Part shown: positions 7,508 to 17,990 of the stretch, one piece after another
Layout of the letters: every line of letters starts with the position of its first letter
How positions within the stretch are numbered: the first letter of the stretch is position 1
Assembly (NCBI GenBank): GCA_030612585.1
Contig: JAUWNP010000061.1
Span: forward strand, 1-22,293
Source of the DNA: Anaerolineae bacterium
GTDB lineage: Bacteria > Chloroflexota > Anaerolineae > B4-G1
Direction: 5' to 3'
DNA length: 22,293 bases
Program-made: the position numbers and the translations under genes
The notes under the pieces: model-generated
The model's database searches: none
Told to the model about the DNA's origin: nothing
The model's input: only the letters and a program-made list of their open reading frames with translations

Positions 7508-7603
7508 GTCATTCTGAGCGTAGCGAAGAAGCTCGCCTTGGACAGGCGGTTTGGGTGCTGTGGCGTGAGATTCTTCGCTCCACTGCGTTCCGCTCAGAAT
7601 AAC
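7508..7603. repeat. Dispersed CTGAGCG-type inverted repeat
   Basis: The left arm (7508-7530) contains CATTCTGAGCG and AGCGAAGAA. The right arm (7571-7603) is its imperfect reverse complement, TTCTTCGCT to CGCTCAGAAT. The same motif recurs at 9701-9728 and 9902-9926. Such elements are widespread in some environmental genomes and can form a long hairpin in RNA. It fills most of the 182-base gap between the membrane protein and acetyltransferase genes. Confidence 0.75.
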
Positions 7604-7635
7604 ACTGGGATGATTATTTTTCTGGAACAGCCTTA

Positions 7636-8403
7636 TCACTCGTCCAGGAGATCAATGAGCCTCTTTTTCTCCTTCTTGCCCAAATAATGATAGGTTACCA
7701 GTTCTCCATCATAGACGATGCTAAAGACGCCATAAGGTGACGGCGCAGAATCTTGCACTTCCCGGCCGCCTGTCAGTTCGATCACCTGGGTCTCTATTCC
7801 CTTTTCGCTGGCGATCTCCAGGACTTCCTTCACCGCATCCTCAATGTAGGGGCATTGATCGGCGCGAAAAACCGTCAGCCCTGAACCATAGCGACTGAGC
7901 CGCTCATCCCAATTCCTGGGAAAGGTGGGGAGTGGGGTCTCGTCAAACCTTTTCACCAGCAACTCGAACGGCGCCGCCTCGTCCACTGACTCGAATCCGT
8001 TCTTGAGGAGTATCTTTTTATCGGCCAACCAGACGCGGCTGCTGGTCACCATAGCAACGCCGTGCTGGCCCAGGCTCTGCGCGTCTTCCACGCACTCGGC
8101 CAACAGACGTGAGCCGTATCCTTTGCCCCTGCCTTTGCCCACTACCCACAAGCAGTGAATGACCGTATAACCCTCGGCGTTGACAGCCCTCCAGGCAAAC
8201 TCACCCGGGATGTACTCGATGAACCCTACAGACCTGTCGCCCTCGTAGAGAATCTTTATCCGCATACCCTCCAAAAAGCGCTGTTCCAGCCAGTTCAGTT
8301 TCCTTTGGTACCCCACCGACTTGCGCTTACTCTTGTAGCAAAAGAACCCTTGTTCAGCGACGTTCGTGGCGTCAACAGTGACGATTTCGACCCTGTTACC
8401 CAT
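7636..8403 (-). CDS. GNAT acetyltransferase with C-terminal YoaP domain
   Basis: A 255-residue protein. Residues from about 45 to 150 form a GNAT fold, with the acetyl-CoA loop VGKGRGKGYGSRLL at 88-101. From about 170 onward it matches the YoaP-type C-terminal region: LTVFRADQCPYIEDAVKEV, then a SAPSPYGVFSIVYDGELVTY segment that resembles a thioredoxin-like fold with Cys184. The start ATG follows AAGGAGGG. The acyl acceptor is unknown; related proteins are annotated only as YoaP-like acetyltransferases. It lies 18 bases downstream of the YjbR-like gene and probably shares its transcript. Confidence 0.87.
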   Translation of the reverse strand: MGNRVEIVTVDATNVAEQGFFCYKSKRKSVGYQRKLNWLEQRFLEGMRIKILYEGDRSVGFIEYIPGEFAWRAVNAEGYTVIHCLWVVGKGRGKGYGSRLLAECVEDAQSLGQHGVAMVTSSRVWLADKKILLKNGFESVDEAAPFELLVKRFDETPLPTFPRNWDERLSRYGSGLTVFRADQCPYIEDAVKEVLEIASEKGIETQVIELTGGREVQDSAPSPYGVFSIVYDGELVTYHYLGKKEKKRLIDLLDE

Positions 8404-8421
8404 CTTGTGACCCTCCTTGCA

Positions 8422-8778
8422 TTAGAATCCTTCCAGTTCTTGCCGAACAGCCTTTTTCAGCCCTTTGACCACCAGGGCATAAGAATCGTCAATCATCCCC
8501 AGGATTTTTTCGTTGGGGATGCTGCCATCCAGGGTTATTGTGTTCCAGTGCTTTTTGCTCATATAGTAGCCCGGCTGCACGGCTTCGTATTGGTCGCGGA
8601 GCGCCAGCGCATCGTCGGGATCACATTTGAGTGTGATGCACAGGGGGGCTTCTTCCCAGGCGACGAGGGCAAACATCTTGCCCATGACTTTGAAGACCAG
8701 TGCTTCTGGCCCGAAAGGGCGTTCCTCGATAGCGCCTTTTTTCTCCAGCAGGTAAGCGCGGAGGGTTTCGAGTTCCAT
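8422..8778 (-). CDS. MmcQ/YjbR-family protein
   Basis: A 118-residue protein of the MmcQ/YjbR family. Family features are ERPFGPEALVFKVMGKMFAL, the CITLKCDPDDALALRDQY strand-helix, and GYYMSKKHWNTITLDG, followed by the C-terminal helix DDSYALVVKGL. These small cytoplasmic proteins have a CyaY-like fold and are called DNA-binding by annotation; their role is not established. The ATG at 8778 has AAGGAG nearby. The open frame continues upstream into the SDR gene but without support. It sits 13 bases after the SDR gene. Confidence 0.87.
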   Translation of the reverse strand: MELETLRAYLLEKKGAIEERPFGPEALVFKVMGKMFALVAWEEAPLCITLKCDPDDALALRDQYEAVQPGYYMSKKHWNTITLDGSIPNEKILGMIDDSYALVVKGLKKAVRQELEGF

Positions 8779-8791
8779 AGTTTTCTCCTTG

Positions 8792-9592
8792 TTAAAACTC
8801 GTGCGTATCAGATACGAATCTTCCACCATCAACTGTGATGCACTCGCCGTTGATGTACGAGGAGTCGTCACCGGCCAAAAACAAGGCGACATTGGCGATT
8901 TCCTCAACCGAACAGACTCTTTTCAGAGGATAGGTTTTAGCGATTCCTGCAATCCACTGCTCGACTTGTCCTGGGCTGCGATCGTTCTCTGAATTCGCTA
9001 TTCTCACAAACCCAGGACAGATCGCATTGGTACGAATTTGGGGCGCAAAATCTATGGCCAATGTCCTCGTCAGGGCGTTGATGGCTGCTTTTGTCACAGG
9101 GTAAACACAAAAGTTCTTTAACACCCTGAAAGCCGCACCCGACGAGATGTTGATAATTGCTCCGCCGCCACTCTGCAAAATCAAGGGGATGGCGTATTTG
9201 GCAAACCTGAAGTAGCCGTTCAAGTTCACGTCAATCGTATGCTGCCAATCCTGCTCCGAGATTTCCACCACATTTCTAGCGATGTCGCCCTCGTAGGAGG
9301 CAGCACAATTCACGAGACAGTGCAACTGGCCAAACTCCCGCTCGGTTATCTCAATGGCTCTCTTGACCTCATCCATCTTCGAGACATCGGTTTTCACGAA
9401 CAAGCCCACGCCCCCGTTTTCCTTAATCCTGTCAACAGTTCTCTGCCCCATTGCTTCCAGGACATCAACGACCACAACACTTGCTCCCTCAGAAGCAAAC
9501 TTGAACGCGATAGCACTGCCTATTGAGAGGCCGCCGTCTTTGTAGCCCAGAGCGGCCCCGGTAACCAGGGCTATCTTGTTTTGCATTTTCAT
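8792..9592 (-). CDS. Short-chain dehydrogenase/reductase (SDR)
   Basis: A 266-residue classical SDR oxidoreductase. The nucleotide loop starts TGAALGYKDGGLSIG, longer than the usual TGxxxGxG by several residues. An acidic residue after the second strand (VVVVDV, Asp43) suggests a preference for NAD(H). The catalytic set is present: Ser150 or Ser151 (NISSG), Tyr164 and Lys168 (YPVTK), and Asn in VNLNG. The C-terminus has the ITVDGG signature. Substrate unknown. The ATG at 9592 follows AAGGAG; ATG 9586, two codons later, is also possible. The frame upstream of 9592 runs into repeat sequence. It is the first gene of a likely SDR-YjbR-GNAT transcript. Confidence 0.9.
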   Translation of the reverse strand: MKMQNKIALVTGAALGYKDGGLSIGSAIAFKFASEGASVVVVDVLEAMGQRTVDRIKENGGVGLFVKTDVSKMDEVKRAIEITEREFGQLHCLVNCAASYEGDIARNVVEISEQDWQHTIDVNLNGYFRFAKYAIPLILQSGGGAIINISSGAAFRVLKNFCVYPVTKAAINALTRTLAIDFAPQIRTNAICPGFVRIANSENDRSPGQVEQWIAGIAKTYPLKRVCSVEEIANVALFLAGDDSSYINGECITVDGGRFVSDTHEF

Positions 9593-9668
9593 GGTCTCTC
9601 TCCTTATTCCTCTGAGCGTTCTCGGAAAGTCTTTTGCTCCCACAGCACTACAGCGAATTGGGAAACAA

Positions 9669-9969
9669 ACGAATTTTCGCAATGGCGCAAAACTCACCCT
9701 GTCACCCTGAGCGAAGCGAATGGTCTCGACCAAGGTAGTAGGGAGTTTCTGGGTCTCCAGGATTTCGCGTGGTCAGTCACCAGACCCTAAGGGTTTTCGT
9801 GCAAAATCTGGCAAAAAGAGCCGTTACGCTAGCGAAAAATGGTGTTTACACGATCTTGGGCAAAACCCTTAGAGTCTCACCACGCGAAATCCCAAAGAGC
9901 CGAGATTCTTCGCTACGCAGAATGACGGTCAACTATCAGGGTGACTTTTGCGGTACTACGAATTTTCGC
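9669..9969. repeat. Nested inverted-repeat element, MITE-like
   Basis: This 300-base stretch without a credible gene is built of nested inverted arms. The 16-base arm 9686-9701 pairs with 9937-9952 (15 of 16). CTGAGCG-type repeats at 9701-9728 and 9902-9926 are in opposite orientation. GGATTTCGCGTGGT (9760-9773) pairs perfectly with 9879-9892. CTAAGGGTTTT (9787-9797) pairs perfectly with 9862-9872. The direct repeat ACGAATTTTCGC is at both ends (9669-9680 and 9958-9969). The centre holds the palindrome CGCTAGCG (9827-9834). No transposase is encoded. It could be a non-autonomous mobile element or a structured RNA. Confidence 0.7.
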
Positions 9970-9992
9970 TCCGCCCGGTCATTCGTTTAATT

Positions 9993-10259
9993 CTAAATTC
10001 GTTGTTGTGTTCCACAGAAGCCACTTTCCAAGAGAACTCCTCTGCTTTTTGAGACTTCCTCAAGCATCTTTCTTCTCAATTCGTCATAGCCAGGCTTTGA
10101 GTAGAACCCTTTCATCGTGACACATTGCTCAAACTGACCGCACTCCCCACAAAACAATATCCCTTTCTCCTCGCAACACGTTCTGATTGGGCAATCCCTG
10201 CCCCTTGGATAGTCCTTGGGAAGCCAGCAGCAGCGATAGTCGTTCTCAGGGTTCACCAA
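9993..10259 (-). CDS. DUF3795-like cysteine protein, short form
   Basis: An 88-residue protein starting at GTG 10259, or the TTG just ahead of it. It contains CCWLPKDYPRGRDCPIRTCC, then EKGILFCGECGQFEQC, which matches the second half of DUF3795 domains (C-x-IR-x-C, five residues, C-x2-C-x2-F-x2-C). The N-terminal YCGLYC motif of full-length members is missing. A stop codon lies nine codons upstream, so it is either a genuine short subfamily or a 5'-truncated copy. The cysteines probably bind zinc or an iron-sulfur cluster. It lies in a more AT-rich island between the inverted-repeat element and a VOC remnant. Confidence 0.65.
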   Translation of the reverse strand: MVNPENDYRCCWLPKDYPRGRDCPIRTCCEEKGILFCGECGQFEQCVTMKGFYSKPGYDELRRKMLEEVSKSRGVLLESGFCGTQQRI

Positions 10260-10326
10260 TCCGCTCTCATCGGTGAGTTAGTCAAGAGGTGTCGCCTTTT
10301 TTACGGGGGCACATTCTCGGACCACA

Positions 10327-10554
10327 TCACTCTTGCCAGAGTCCGAACAGGTTGCTGTCGGGATCCGTGAAGTATGCCTTAAAAGCAAGTACCTGGAGAG
10401 TCTTGAGAAGGACAATCTTTCCTCCCAGGTCTGCCACCTTCTGTAGAACTATCTCAATATTTTCCACAATGATGTAGGTCACCACGCCGAGACCGGCGTC
10501 ATCTGGCCTCAGCCACAGGGCTCCTCTTCGGAGATTCTCCATCAGAACATTCAA
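10327..10554 (-). pseudogene. VOC (glyoxalase/bleomycin-resistance) family remnant
   Basis: Only the C-terminal module of a VOC-fold protein is present: GVVTYIIVENIEIVLQKVAD, LGGKIVLLKT, AYFTDPDSNLFGLWQE. These are the standard last strands of the fold, including the glutamate-type metal ligand region. A complete VOC protein of this type needs roughly 50-60 more N-terminal residues. Those are absent, because the intact DUF3795 gene ends four bases inside this frame. The segment just before AYFTDP (LQVLAFK) is also degraded relative to the usual PGVG turn. It is best read as a truncated, non-functional copy left by a rearrangement at about 10554. Confidence 0.68.
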
Positions 10555-11018
10555 CTGCTTGCTTTAGGTTTTACATACCAATGCTTTGGCCCATCAAGAA
10601 AGCCATCTATCCCTTTCCTTTTAATCTTGCGCAAATTCTTGATATGAGCTTCACCATGATTCGCTTTTAATTCTTGTAGTTTGTCACAGGTTACAAACTC
10701 ATCACAAAGCCAACATCCTTCAAGTTCTTTTCTCTGGCAGCATTTTCTTATCTTACAGTAAGGATTACCACCACCGTCTCTACATCCATGTTTACAACGT
10801 AGTTTAACCATTCCCCCAAGCACTGCATAGCATGTATCATAGTCTTTGAACATGGTGAAAAAAGACATTTCTGAAAGCGATTCAGCAGTTTTATCAAACC
10901 TTACACTACGTAATTCTTTTCTCAGATCCCTTGCCAAATCCGCAATTCTGCCAGTGTGGTTGGGACATTCACTGCAATACAAACCACAGTATGAGATCAT
11001 TTCTCTTTCGTCTGCCAT
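10551..11018 (-). CDS. DUF3795 cysteine protein (AT-rich copy)
   Basis: A 155-residue DUF3795 protein starting at ATG 11018 behind GGAGG. It shows the complete set: YCGLYCSECPNH at about residues 10-21, an intervening helical region, then YCKIRKCCQRKELEGCWLCD and EFVTC. The spaced cysteines suggest zinc or iron-sulfur binding, but no member is biochemically explained. Its base composition is clearly more AT-rich than the repair genes around it, with AAA and TTA-type codons frequent on its strand, which suggests recent acquisition. Function unknown. Confidence 0.84.
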   Translation of the reverse strand: MADEREMISYCGLYCSECPNHTGRIADLARDLRKELRSVRFDKTAESLSEMSFFTMFKDYDTCYAVLGGMVKLRCKHGCRDGGGNPYCKIRKCCQRKELEGCWLCDEFVTCDKLQELKANHGEAHIKNLRKIKRKGIDGFLDGPKHWYVKPKASS

Positions 11019-11285
11019 TTGAATCCTCCATTTTGAGTAGCAGTTCACGGGAGCGTGAGCCGCCTGATGTTTCTGTTCCTAATGCTGCTAAACCGGAACA
11101 AGAACTAGCTTTTTGCGCTGCGATTCCCTCAAGCGAAGCGAGGTCTGATGAATACTGGGTTGTGCGGCACTCTTTTTCTAGTATCTCCATCCGGCAATCA
11201 GCCAACTCTTTGAATCGCTCGGCCTTGATCCTTGAGCCAAGAATAGTCCCGCAGGCCTTGACGAGCCTGCGGGAAGCCATACCAC
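11019..11285. other. 267-base non-coding gap with repeat-like fragments
   Basis: No convincing gene is visible. A leftward open frame across it has protein-like patches but no family match and no ribosome site. The plus strand contains CTCAAGCGAAGCGAGG at about 11130, which resembles the dispersed CTGAGCG-type repeat. The left end holds the ribosome site of the DUF3795 gene at 11018, and the right end holds a strong hairpin. Confidence 0.5.
11247..11274 (-). terminator. Strong hairpin just downstream of a DUF3795 gene
   Basis: TCCCGCAGGC (11247-11256) and GCCTGCGGGA (11265-11274) are perfect reverse complements around an eight-base loop. The hairpin lies 11 bases past the stop of the leftward gene at 11286-11630. 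The following leftward sequence lacks a clear U-run, so it may be a weak terminator or an mRNA 3'-end stabiliser. Confidence 0.55.
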
Positions 11286-11630
11286 CTAGAGGCTCTGCCT
11301 GATTTTGTCCAAGGCAACCTTCGCCTCTGGCGCGAAGACGAAGAACTTTTCCAGTTCCTGGCAGAGGTAATCGTCGCAGTAGGCGCAGTTCTGGACCTTT
11401 CTCTCAATGCCGCAGGCCCTGACCGGACACTCCAGGCAGTGTCCGCCGAGCCGCCCCTCAAAGGCCATGCAACCATCACAGATACAGTATTCAGGAGTGA
11501 TGTCGGCGTTCCACTGCTGGCTCCACTGGGCTGCCACCCGCTTCAGCGCCTCCTGGTCGTCGTTCTGCGTGGCGATGTAGGCCGGGCAGTCGGAACACAC
11601 CAGTCCACAGTAAGCAATGATCTTGTTCAT
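11286..11630 (-). CDS. DUF3795 cysteine protein, compact form
   Basis: A 114-residue DUF3795 protein. AYCGLVCSDCPAYIAT opens the domain, followed by a helix, then YCICDGC, GHCLECPVRACGIERKVQNC and CDDYLCQELEKFF. This is the most canonical copy in the window: a single domain with no extension. The ATG at 11630 follows AAAGGAGGA. It is 39 bases downstream of uvrA and in the same direction, so it may be transcribed with it, and a hairpin follows its stop. The cysteines are arranged as in small metal-binding domains. Molecular role unknown. Confidence 0.88.
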   Translation of the reverse strand: MNKIIAYCGLVCSDCPAYIATQNDDQEALKRVAAQWSQQWNADITPEYCICDGCMAFEGRLGGHCLECPVRACGIERKVQNCAYCDDYLCQELEKFFVFAPEAKVALDKIRQSL

Positions 11631-11669
11631 CAGATTTCCTCCTTTGATTTGATATGTGTATTGTCTAGT

Positions 11670-14687
<3,018 letters not shown>

Positions 14688-14693
14688 GTTGTG

Positions 14694-15656
14694 TTATCCA
14701 GCAGGTGCATACTGCGCAACGATGGCGCGGGCCCGCTCGCTCACCAGGCAACGTAGTTCCTCCGGCTCCAGCACGACGGCGTGGGGACCGTAACCCAACG
14801 CCGTCCAGGCCGCCCACTCCAGGTCCGTCACGGCGAAGGTGACGATCACCGAGCCGTCGGGCTGCTCGTCCACCGTCTCCCAGGAAGCGCGGTTGTCCAA
14901 TGCCAGGAGCGCCGCCTCCGGCGCAAAGCGCATACGGACCTGCACCCGCGGTTCCATCTGTTGCTCCGCCGCCAGGTATTCCTGAACGTCAAAGTCGGCC
15001 TGCACGTCAAAGGTCCGGTCGAGCAGCGTCAGTTCGATGATACGATCTACGCGGAACGTGCGCATATCCCCGCGCAGGCGACAGTAACCGATGACGTACC
15101 ACCAACCCCAGCGATGAACCAGCGCGTAGGGGTCGAGGTCGCGCTGCAAGGATTCTGGCTGGCCTCGGCTCCGGTAGACCATCGTGACTCGTCGTCGTTC
15201 GCGGGTGGCGCGGCGCAGTTTTTCGAGTAGTGGCGCCAGTGACGTGTGGTCGGCGCGGTGAAGCCCAGTCGCCAGCAGCGTCCGGCGCGCCCAGGCGACC
15301 TCGTGCCGCTGCTCGTTGGGAAGGAGGTTATCCAGTTTGGCCAGTGCCCCCTGCGCGGCGTCGCGGTACAACCGGCCCCACATCTCCTCCACCAGGCTGG
15401 TGCCCAGGTAGACGGCGACCGCCTCCTCCGGGGTGAAGACCAGCGGGGGCATCCTGTAGCCGCGCACCAGCGAAAAGCCGCCATGGGGGCCGCGCTCAGA
15501 GTAGACCGGGATGCCCATCTCGTCCAGCATGGCAATGTACCGGTGGACGGTGCGCACCGAGACGCCCAGTTCCTCCGCCAGTTGGGCCGCCTTCTGGTTG
15601 GGCCGCCGTTGCAGCAGCATTATCAGTGAGATGAGTCGAGTAGCAGTATTCGACAT
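14694..15656 (-). CDS. WYL-domain transcriptional regulator
   Basis: A 320-residue regulator of the YafY/DeoR-like WYL family. An N-terminal winged helix spans residues 1-60 ([20 protein letters not shown], then [16 protein letters not shown]). A WYL domain lies at about 155-210 ([20 protein letters not shown]), followed by a C-terminal WCX-type extension. WYL domains sense nucleic acids or nucleotides, and WYL regulators often control DNA-damage or defence genes. The ATG at 15656 follows GGGAG. It ends six bases before uvrA, so it probably regulates or is co-expressed with that gene. An inverted repeat 15-41 bases upstream is a candidate operator. Confidence 0.9.
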   Translation of the reverse strand: MSNTATRLISLIMLLQRRPNQKAAQLAEELGVSVRTVHRYIAMLDEMGIPVYSERGPHGGFSLVRGYRMPPLVFTPEEAVAVYLGTSLVEEMWGRLYRDAAQGALAKLDNLLPNEQRHEVAWARRTLLATGLHRADHTSLAPLLEKLRRATRERRRVTMVYRSRGQPESLQRDLDPYALVHRWGWWYVIGYCRLRGDMRTFRVDRIIELTLLDRTFDVQADFDVQEYLAAEQQMEPRVQVRMRFAPEAALLALDNRASWETVDEQPDGSVIVTFAVTDLEWAAWTALGYGPHAVVLEPEELRCLVSERARAIVAQYAPAG

Positions 15657-15670
15657 GGCGCTCTCCCTCG

Positions 15671-15697
15671 ACTGTCCGACGGACAGCCTACGACAGT
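15671..15697. promoter_or_regulatory. Nested inverted repeat upstream of the WYL gene, candidate operator
   Basis: CTGTCCGACGGACAG (15672-15686) is a perfect palindrome around three central bases. ACTGTC (15671-15676) and GACAGT (15692-15697) form a second, wider inverted pair. The site lies between the end of the GNAT gene and the WYL ribosome site, where autoregulation by the WYL protein would act. An RNA hairpin that weakens read-through from the GNAT gene is the alternative. Confidence 0.5.
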
Positions 15698-16272
15698 ATT
15701 CTACACCAGATTGATGACAATTCCTGACATAATTGTAGCGCAGTTTGGGGAGAATAGGAAGTGGCTTGACGCACGACCACCTCATGGTTCAGAGGCAACG
15801 CGGGCAGTGGTGCGGTGAGGTTCCAGCGCAGCAACAGGTAGCGCCGCGTGGGGCGGAAGCCGAGGGCCTCGTAGAAGGCACGGTACGGGGGCACGTCCCA
15901 GTCCTGTGCCTCCGCCAGGCATTGCCCTGAGCCTGTCGAAGGGTACAGCCCTCGACTGCGGAAACGGTCGAGGGCAACCTCGACGAGCGCCGCGCCCACT
16001 CCGCACCGCCGGACGCCCGGGCGCACGACCAGGGCACGCAGGCAGTCCCGGTGCTTGCCAAAGATGAGGGAGACCGCGCCGACGAGTTCTCCCCCGCGCT
16101 CGGCTGCGAGGGTGAGGCCCGCCCTTGCCCTGTCCCCGCCCCACATCCGCTGGTAGTCCAGGTCCGCCAGCGGCTCAAAGCCGGGGCAGTCTCGCAGGCC
16201 GCTGTTCATCAGGGACAACCAGGCGGGGCCTGCCCCTTCCTCCAGTAGGCTGATCTGGAACAGGGTGTCCAT
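15688..16272 (-). CDS. GNAT-family N-acetyltransferase
   Basis: A 194-residue GNAT acetyltransferase. The acetyl-CoA motif ALVVRPGVRRCGVGAALVEV is complete, and the typical ending FYEALGFRPTRRYLLLRW is present. The acceptor is unknown. The ATG at 16272 has GGAGG nine bases upstream; the open frame continues to 16407 but overlaps the DUF3795 gene. A dispersed repeat (15922-15945) is inserted in frame, adding YPSTGSGQ between the third helix and the last strands. The final 30 or so residues after LPLNHEV have no family counterpart that I recognise and overlap the candidate WYL operator. It follows the DUF3795 gene by 19 bases. Confidence 0.85.
   Translation of the reverse strand: MDTLFQISLLEEGAGPAWLSLMNSGLRDCPGFEPLADLDYQRMWGGDRARAGLTLAAERGGELVGAVSLIFGKHRDCLRALVVRPGVRRCGVGAALVEVALDRFRSRGLYPSTGSGQCLAEAQDWDVPPYRAFYEALGFRPTRRYLLLRWNLTAPLPALPLNHEVVVRQATSYSPQTALQLCQELSSIWCRILS
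15922..15945. repeat. Dispersed repeat inserted in the GNAT gene
   Basis: The plus-strand core CCCTGAGCCTGTCGAAGGG is a very common short dispersed element in environmental bacterial genomes. Read on the minus strand it encodes PSTGSGQ in frame, so the acetyltransferase frame survives. Confidence 0.7.
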
Positions 16273-16291
16273 CGCGACTGTCCTCCGACGG

Positions 16292-16738
16292 TTATCGCTT
16301 CGGCAGTTCCGCCCCGCATGCACGGCACGCCTTGCTGTAGATGTCCACCGGCTTGCCGCAGGCGGGACAGCGGTAGCGGGCCTCCTGCTCCGCCAGCCAA
16401 ACCTCAAGGCCCGCTTCGGCCAGGCGGCGCAGGTTGATCAGGGGAATGTCGCGGCGGTCGGCGCTGAAGGCGACCAGTTCCTCACAGGGGAAATCAACGC
16501 ACTCGCGGCAGAAGGCGATACCGCGCTCACGAGTGCAGGCCAGAAACCGACACTCCGGACTCCAGTGGTGGTCGAGGGGGCCACGGCAGCCCTCGCAGCG
16601 GATGTCGTCTGGCTGGCAGTGGAAGACCTCGCGGGCGGCCTGTTCCAGCCGTTTGGCGTCCTGGTCTTTGTACATCCGGTAGATGCCGCAAGCCCCGCAG
16701 TAGAGGCCGCAGGCGCCGGCCAGGGATGTGTCAATCAT
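16292..16738 (-). CDS. DUF3795 protein with C-terminal zinc ribbon
   Basis: A 148-residue protein from ATG 16738, behind GGAGGAGG. The DUF3795 core is complete: ACGLYCGACGIYRMYKD, CEGC, PECRFLACTRERGIAFC, RECVDFPCEELVAF. After it comes AGLEVWLAEQEARYR, a tail motif shared with the copies at 19225 and 19811. The protein ends with a separate zinc ribbon: CPACGKPVDIYSKACRACG. The extra ribbon suggests binding of nucleic acid or protein. It lies between AlkC (16 bases upstream) and the GNAT gene in what looks like one transcript. Confidence 0.87.
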   Translation of the reverse strand: MIDTSLAGACGLYCGACGIYRMYKDQDAKRLEQAAREVFHCQPDDIRCEGCRGPLDHHWSPECRFLACTRERGIAFCRECVDFPCEELVAFSADRRDIPLINLRRLAEAGLEVWLAEQEARYRCPACGKPVDIYSKACRACGAELPKR

Positions 16739-16754
16739 CGTTTGCCTCCTCCAT

Positions 16755-17846
16755 TTAGCCCAGCACAAACACAGCCCGCTCAAACAACTTGCCGTTGATT
16801 TTGGGCTCAATGGCGTGTTCGCCGGGGTAGTATTTGCGCGTCGTCACTGGCGCAAAACTGTGCCTCTTTGTGATGTGGAGGACCTCACCGGGCTGGATCG
16901 TCTTTTTGGTCAGTTTGAACACTTTCGGCGTGAGCCGGCCGTTGGCCCTCATAAGGTGCACCACGTAGTCAATCATCAGGTTCTGCGGTTCGTCGCTCAA
17001 TGACTCGATCTCGAATGAGAACGTCACTTTGCCGCCCAGCGGGACAGTTTTTGGTTCGACGGTCAGGTAATGCACACCAATCGCCGGATCAGCAGGGTAG
17101 CCAAGCAGTTCAAGCGCGTCGGGGTGGCCGGCCTTGACCAATGTGCGCAGCGCATGGCTGGCAATTGAGCGGATTTCCTTGGTGCCGTGTGCCTGCCAGC
17201 GTCGCAGCACCTCGATTACCACGTCGGGGTTGTTCTTCGAGATGTCGTTGAGGTTATTGGCAACGCTGCGCCGCACCGGTTCCGCCTCGTCGTCCTTGAG
17301 TTGTTCGAGGATGGGCAGGATCGGTGACGGATCGGTTTTGAGAGCAGGCAGGGCCATCCCCCAGGGTAGGCGCGGGCGGCAGCCTTCACTGGCCAGGCGG
17401 CGCACGCGCGGGCTTTCGTGCTGTGCCCACTGGCGCATCTGGGCCATCAGACGATCCTGGTAGCGCACGATGAACGGACGCACGGCGAACTCGGCGCTGA
17501 TCAGTTGTGTGAGCTGCTCCAGTGCCGGGAGCGAGACTTCCAGGTCATCCAGCCCATAGACCGCGACGTAATCGGGAAAGATCATGTTTTCAAAGCCGTA
17601 GTCGGAGAGCAAGAGAGCCGCCTGGCGAAGGATGTCGAGTGCGGTACGGTAGTCGGGCGGCAGGGAGTCATGCAGGACAGTGGTGATGTGCCTCATCCGG
17701 TCTTTGAGTTCGCGGGCCTCCCAGTCCCCGTCAAAGACGCGCACTGAAAAGGCGTCCCGGTCGAACTCGGGGTATACGTTCCCAAGCGATGCGGCCAGGT
17801 CGGTCACGAACTGCTGGTTGTACATGTTCTTCAGTGGTTCCGCCAC
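16755..17846 (-). CDS. alkC: AlkC-type DNA alkylation repair protein
   Basis: A 363-residue protein of the AlkC/AlkD superfamily of DNA glycosylases, which excise N3- and N7-alkylated bases using HEAT-repeat helices. It opens with MAEPLKNMYNQQFVTDLA, characteristic of AlkC. The HEAT-like helices run to about residue 250 (SPRVRRLASEGCRPRLPWGM, EPVRRSVANNLNDISKNNPD, IRSIASHALRTLVKAG). The last 100 residues form a beta-rich part (VEPKTVPLGGKVTFSFEIES to NGKLFERAVFVLG) like the Ig-like domain reported for some AlkC proteins. The GTG start at 17846 follows GGAGGT. The upstream gap carries a perfect 14-base inverted repeat and then the broken AlkZ-like gene, giving an alkylation-repair context. Confidence 0.9.
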   Translation of the reverse strand: MAEPLKNMYNQQFVTDLAASLGNVYPEFDRDAFSVRVFDGDWEARELKDRMRHITTVLHDSLPPDYRTALDILRQAALLLSDYGFENMIFPDYVAVYGLDDLEVSLPALEQLTQLISAEFAVRPFIVRYQDRLMAQMRQWAQHESPRVRRLASEGCRPRLPWGMALPALKTDPSPILPILEQLKDDEAEPVRRSVANNLNDISKNNPDVVIEVLRRWQAHGTKEIRSIASHALRTLVKAGHPDALELLGYPADPAIGVHYLTVEPKTVPLGGKVTFSFEIESLSDEPQNLMIDYVVHLMRANGRLTPKVFKLTKKTIQPGEVLHITKRHSFAPVTTRKYYPGEHAIEPKINGKLFERAVFVLG

Positions 17847-17880
17847 AAGTTACCTCCGATTCATCTGTCCAGCAGATCAA

Positions 17881-17976
17881 GACCTGACAGGTTTAGTAAT
17901 TTCTGGTCATTTGCCGCTGATTTGCCCCCAATGTGCCTCATTGTCTCACGCACGATTGCCAAAAACCTGTCAGGTC
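17881..17976. repeat. Perfect inverted pair of palindromic arms upstream of alkC
   Basis: GACCTGACAGGTTT (17881-17894) and its exact reverse complement (17963-17976) are separated by 68 bases. Each arm itself contains the odd palindrome ACCTGACAGGT. It occupies the gap between the AlkZ-like remnant and alkC. It may be a dispersed element, a terminator-type structure or a pair of operator sites. Confidence 0.7.
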
Positions 17977-17990
17977 TGGCTGAGCCAATC

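Noticed and set aside
10969..11280. Leftward 103-codon frame between two DUF3795 genes
   Set aside because: Parts look like translated repeat sequence, there is no ribosome site, and it overlaps the start of the DUF3795 gene at 11018.
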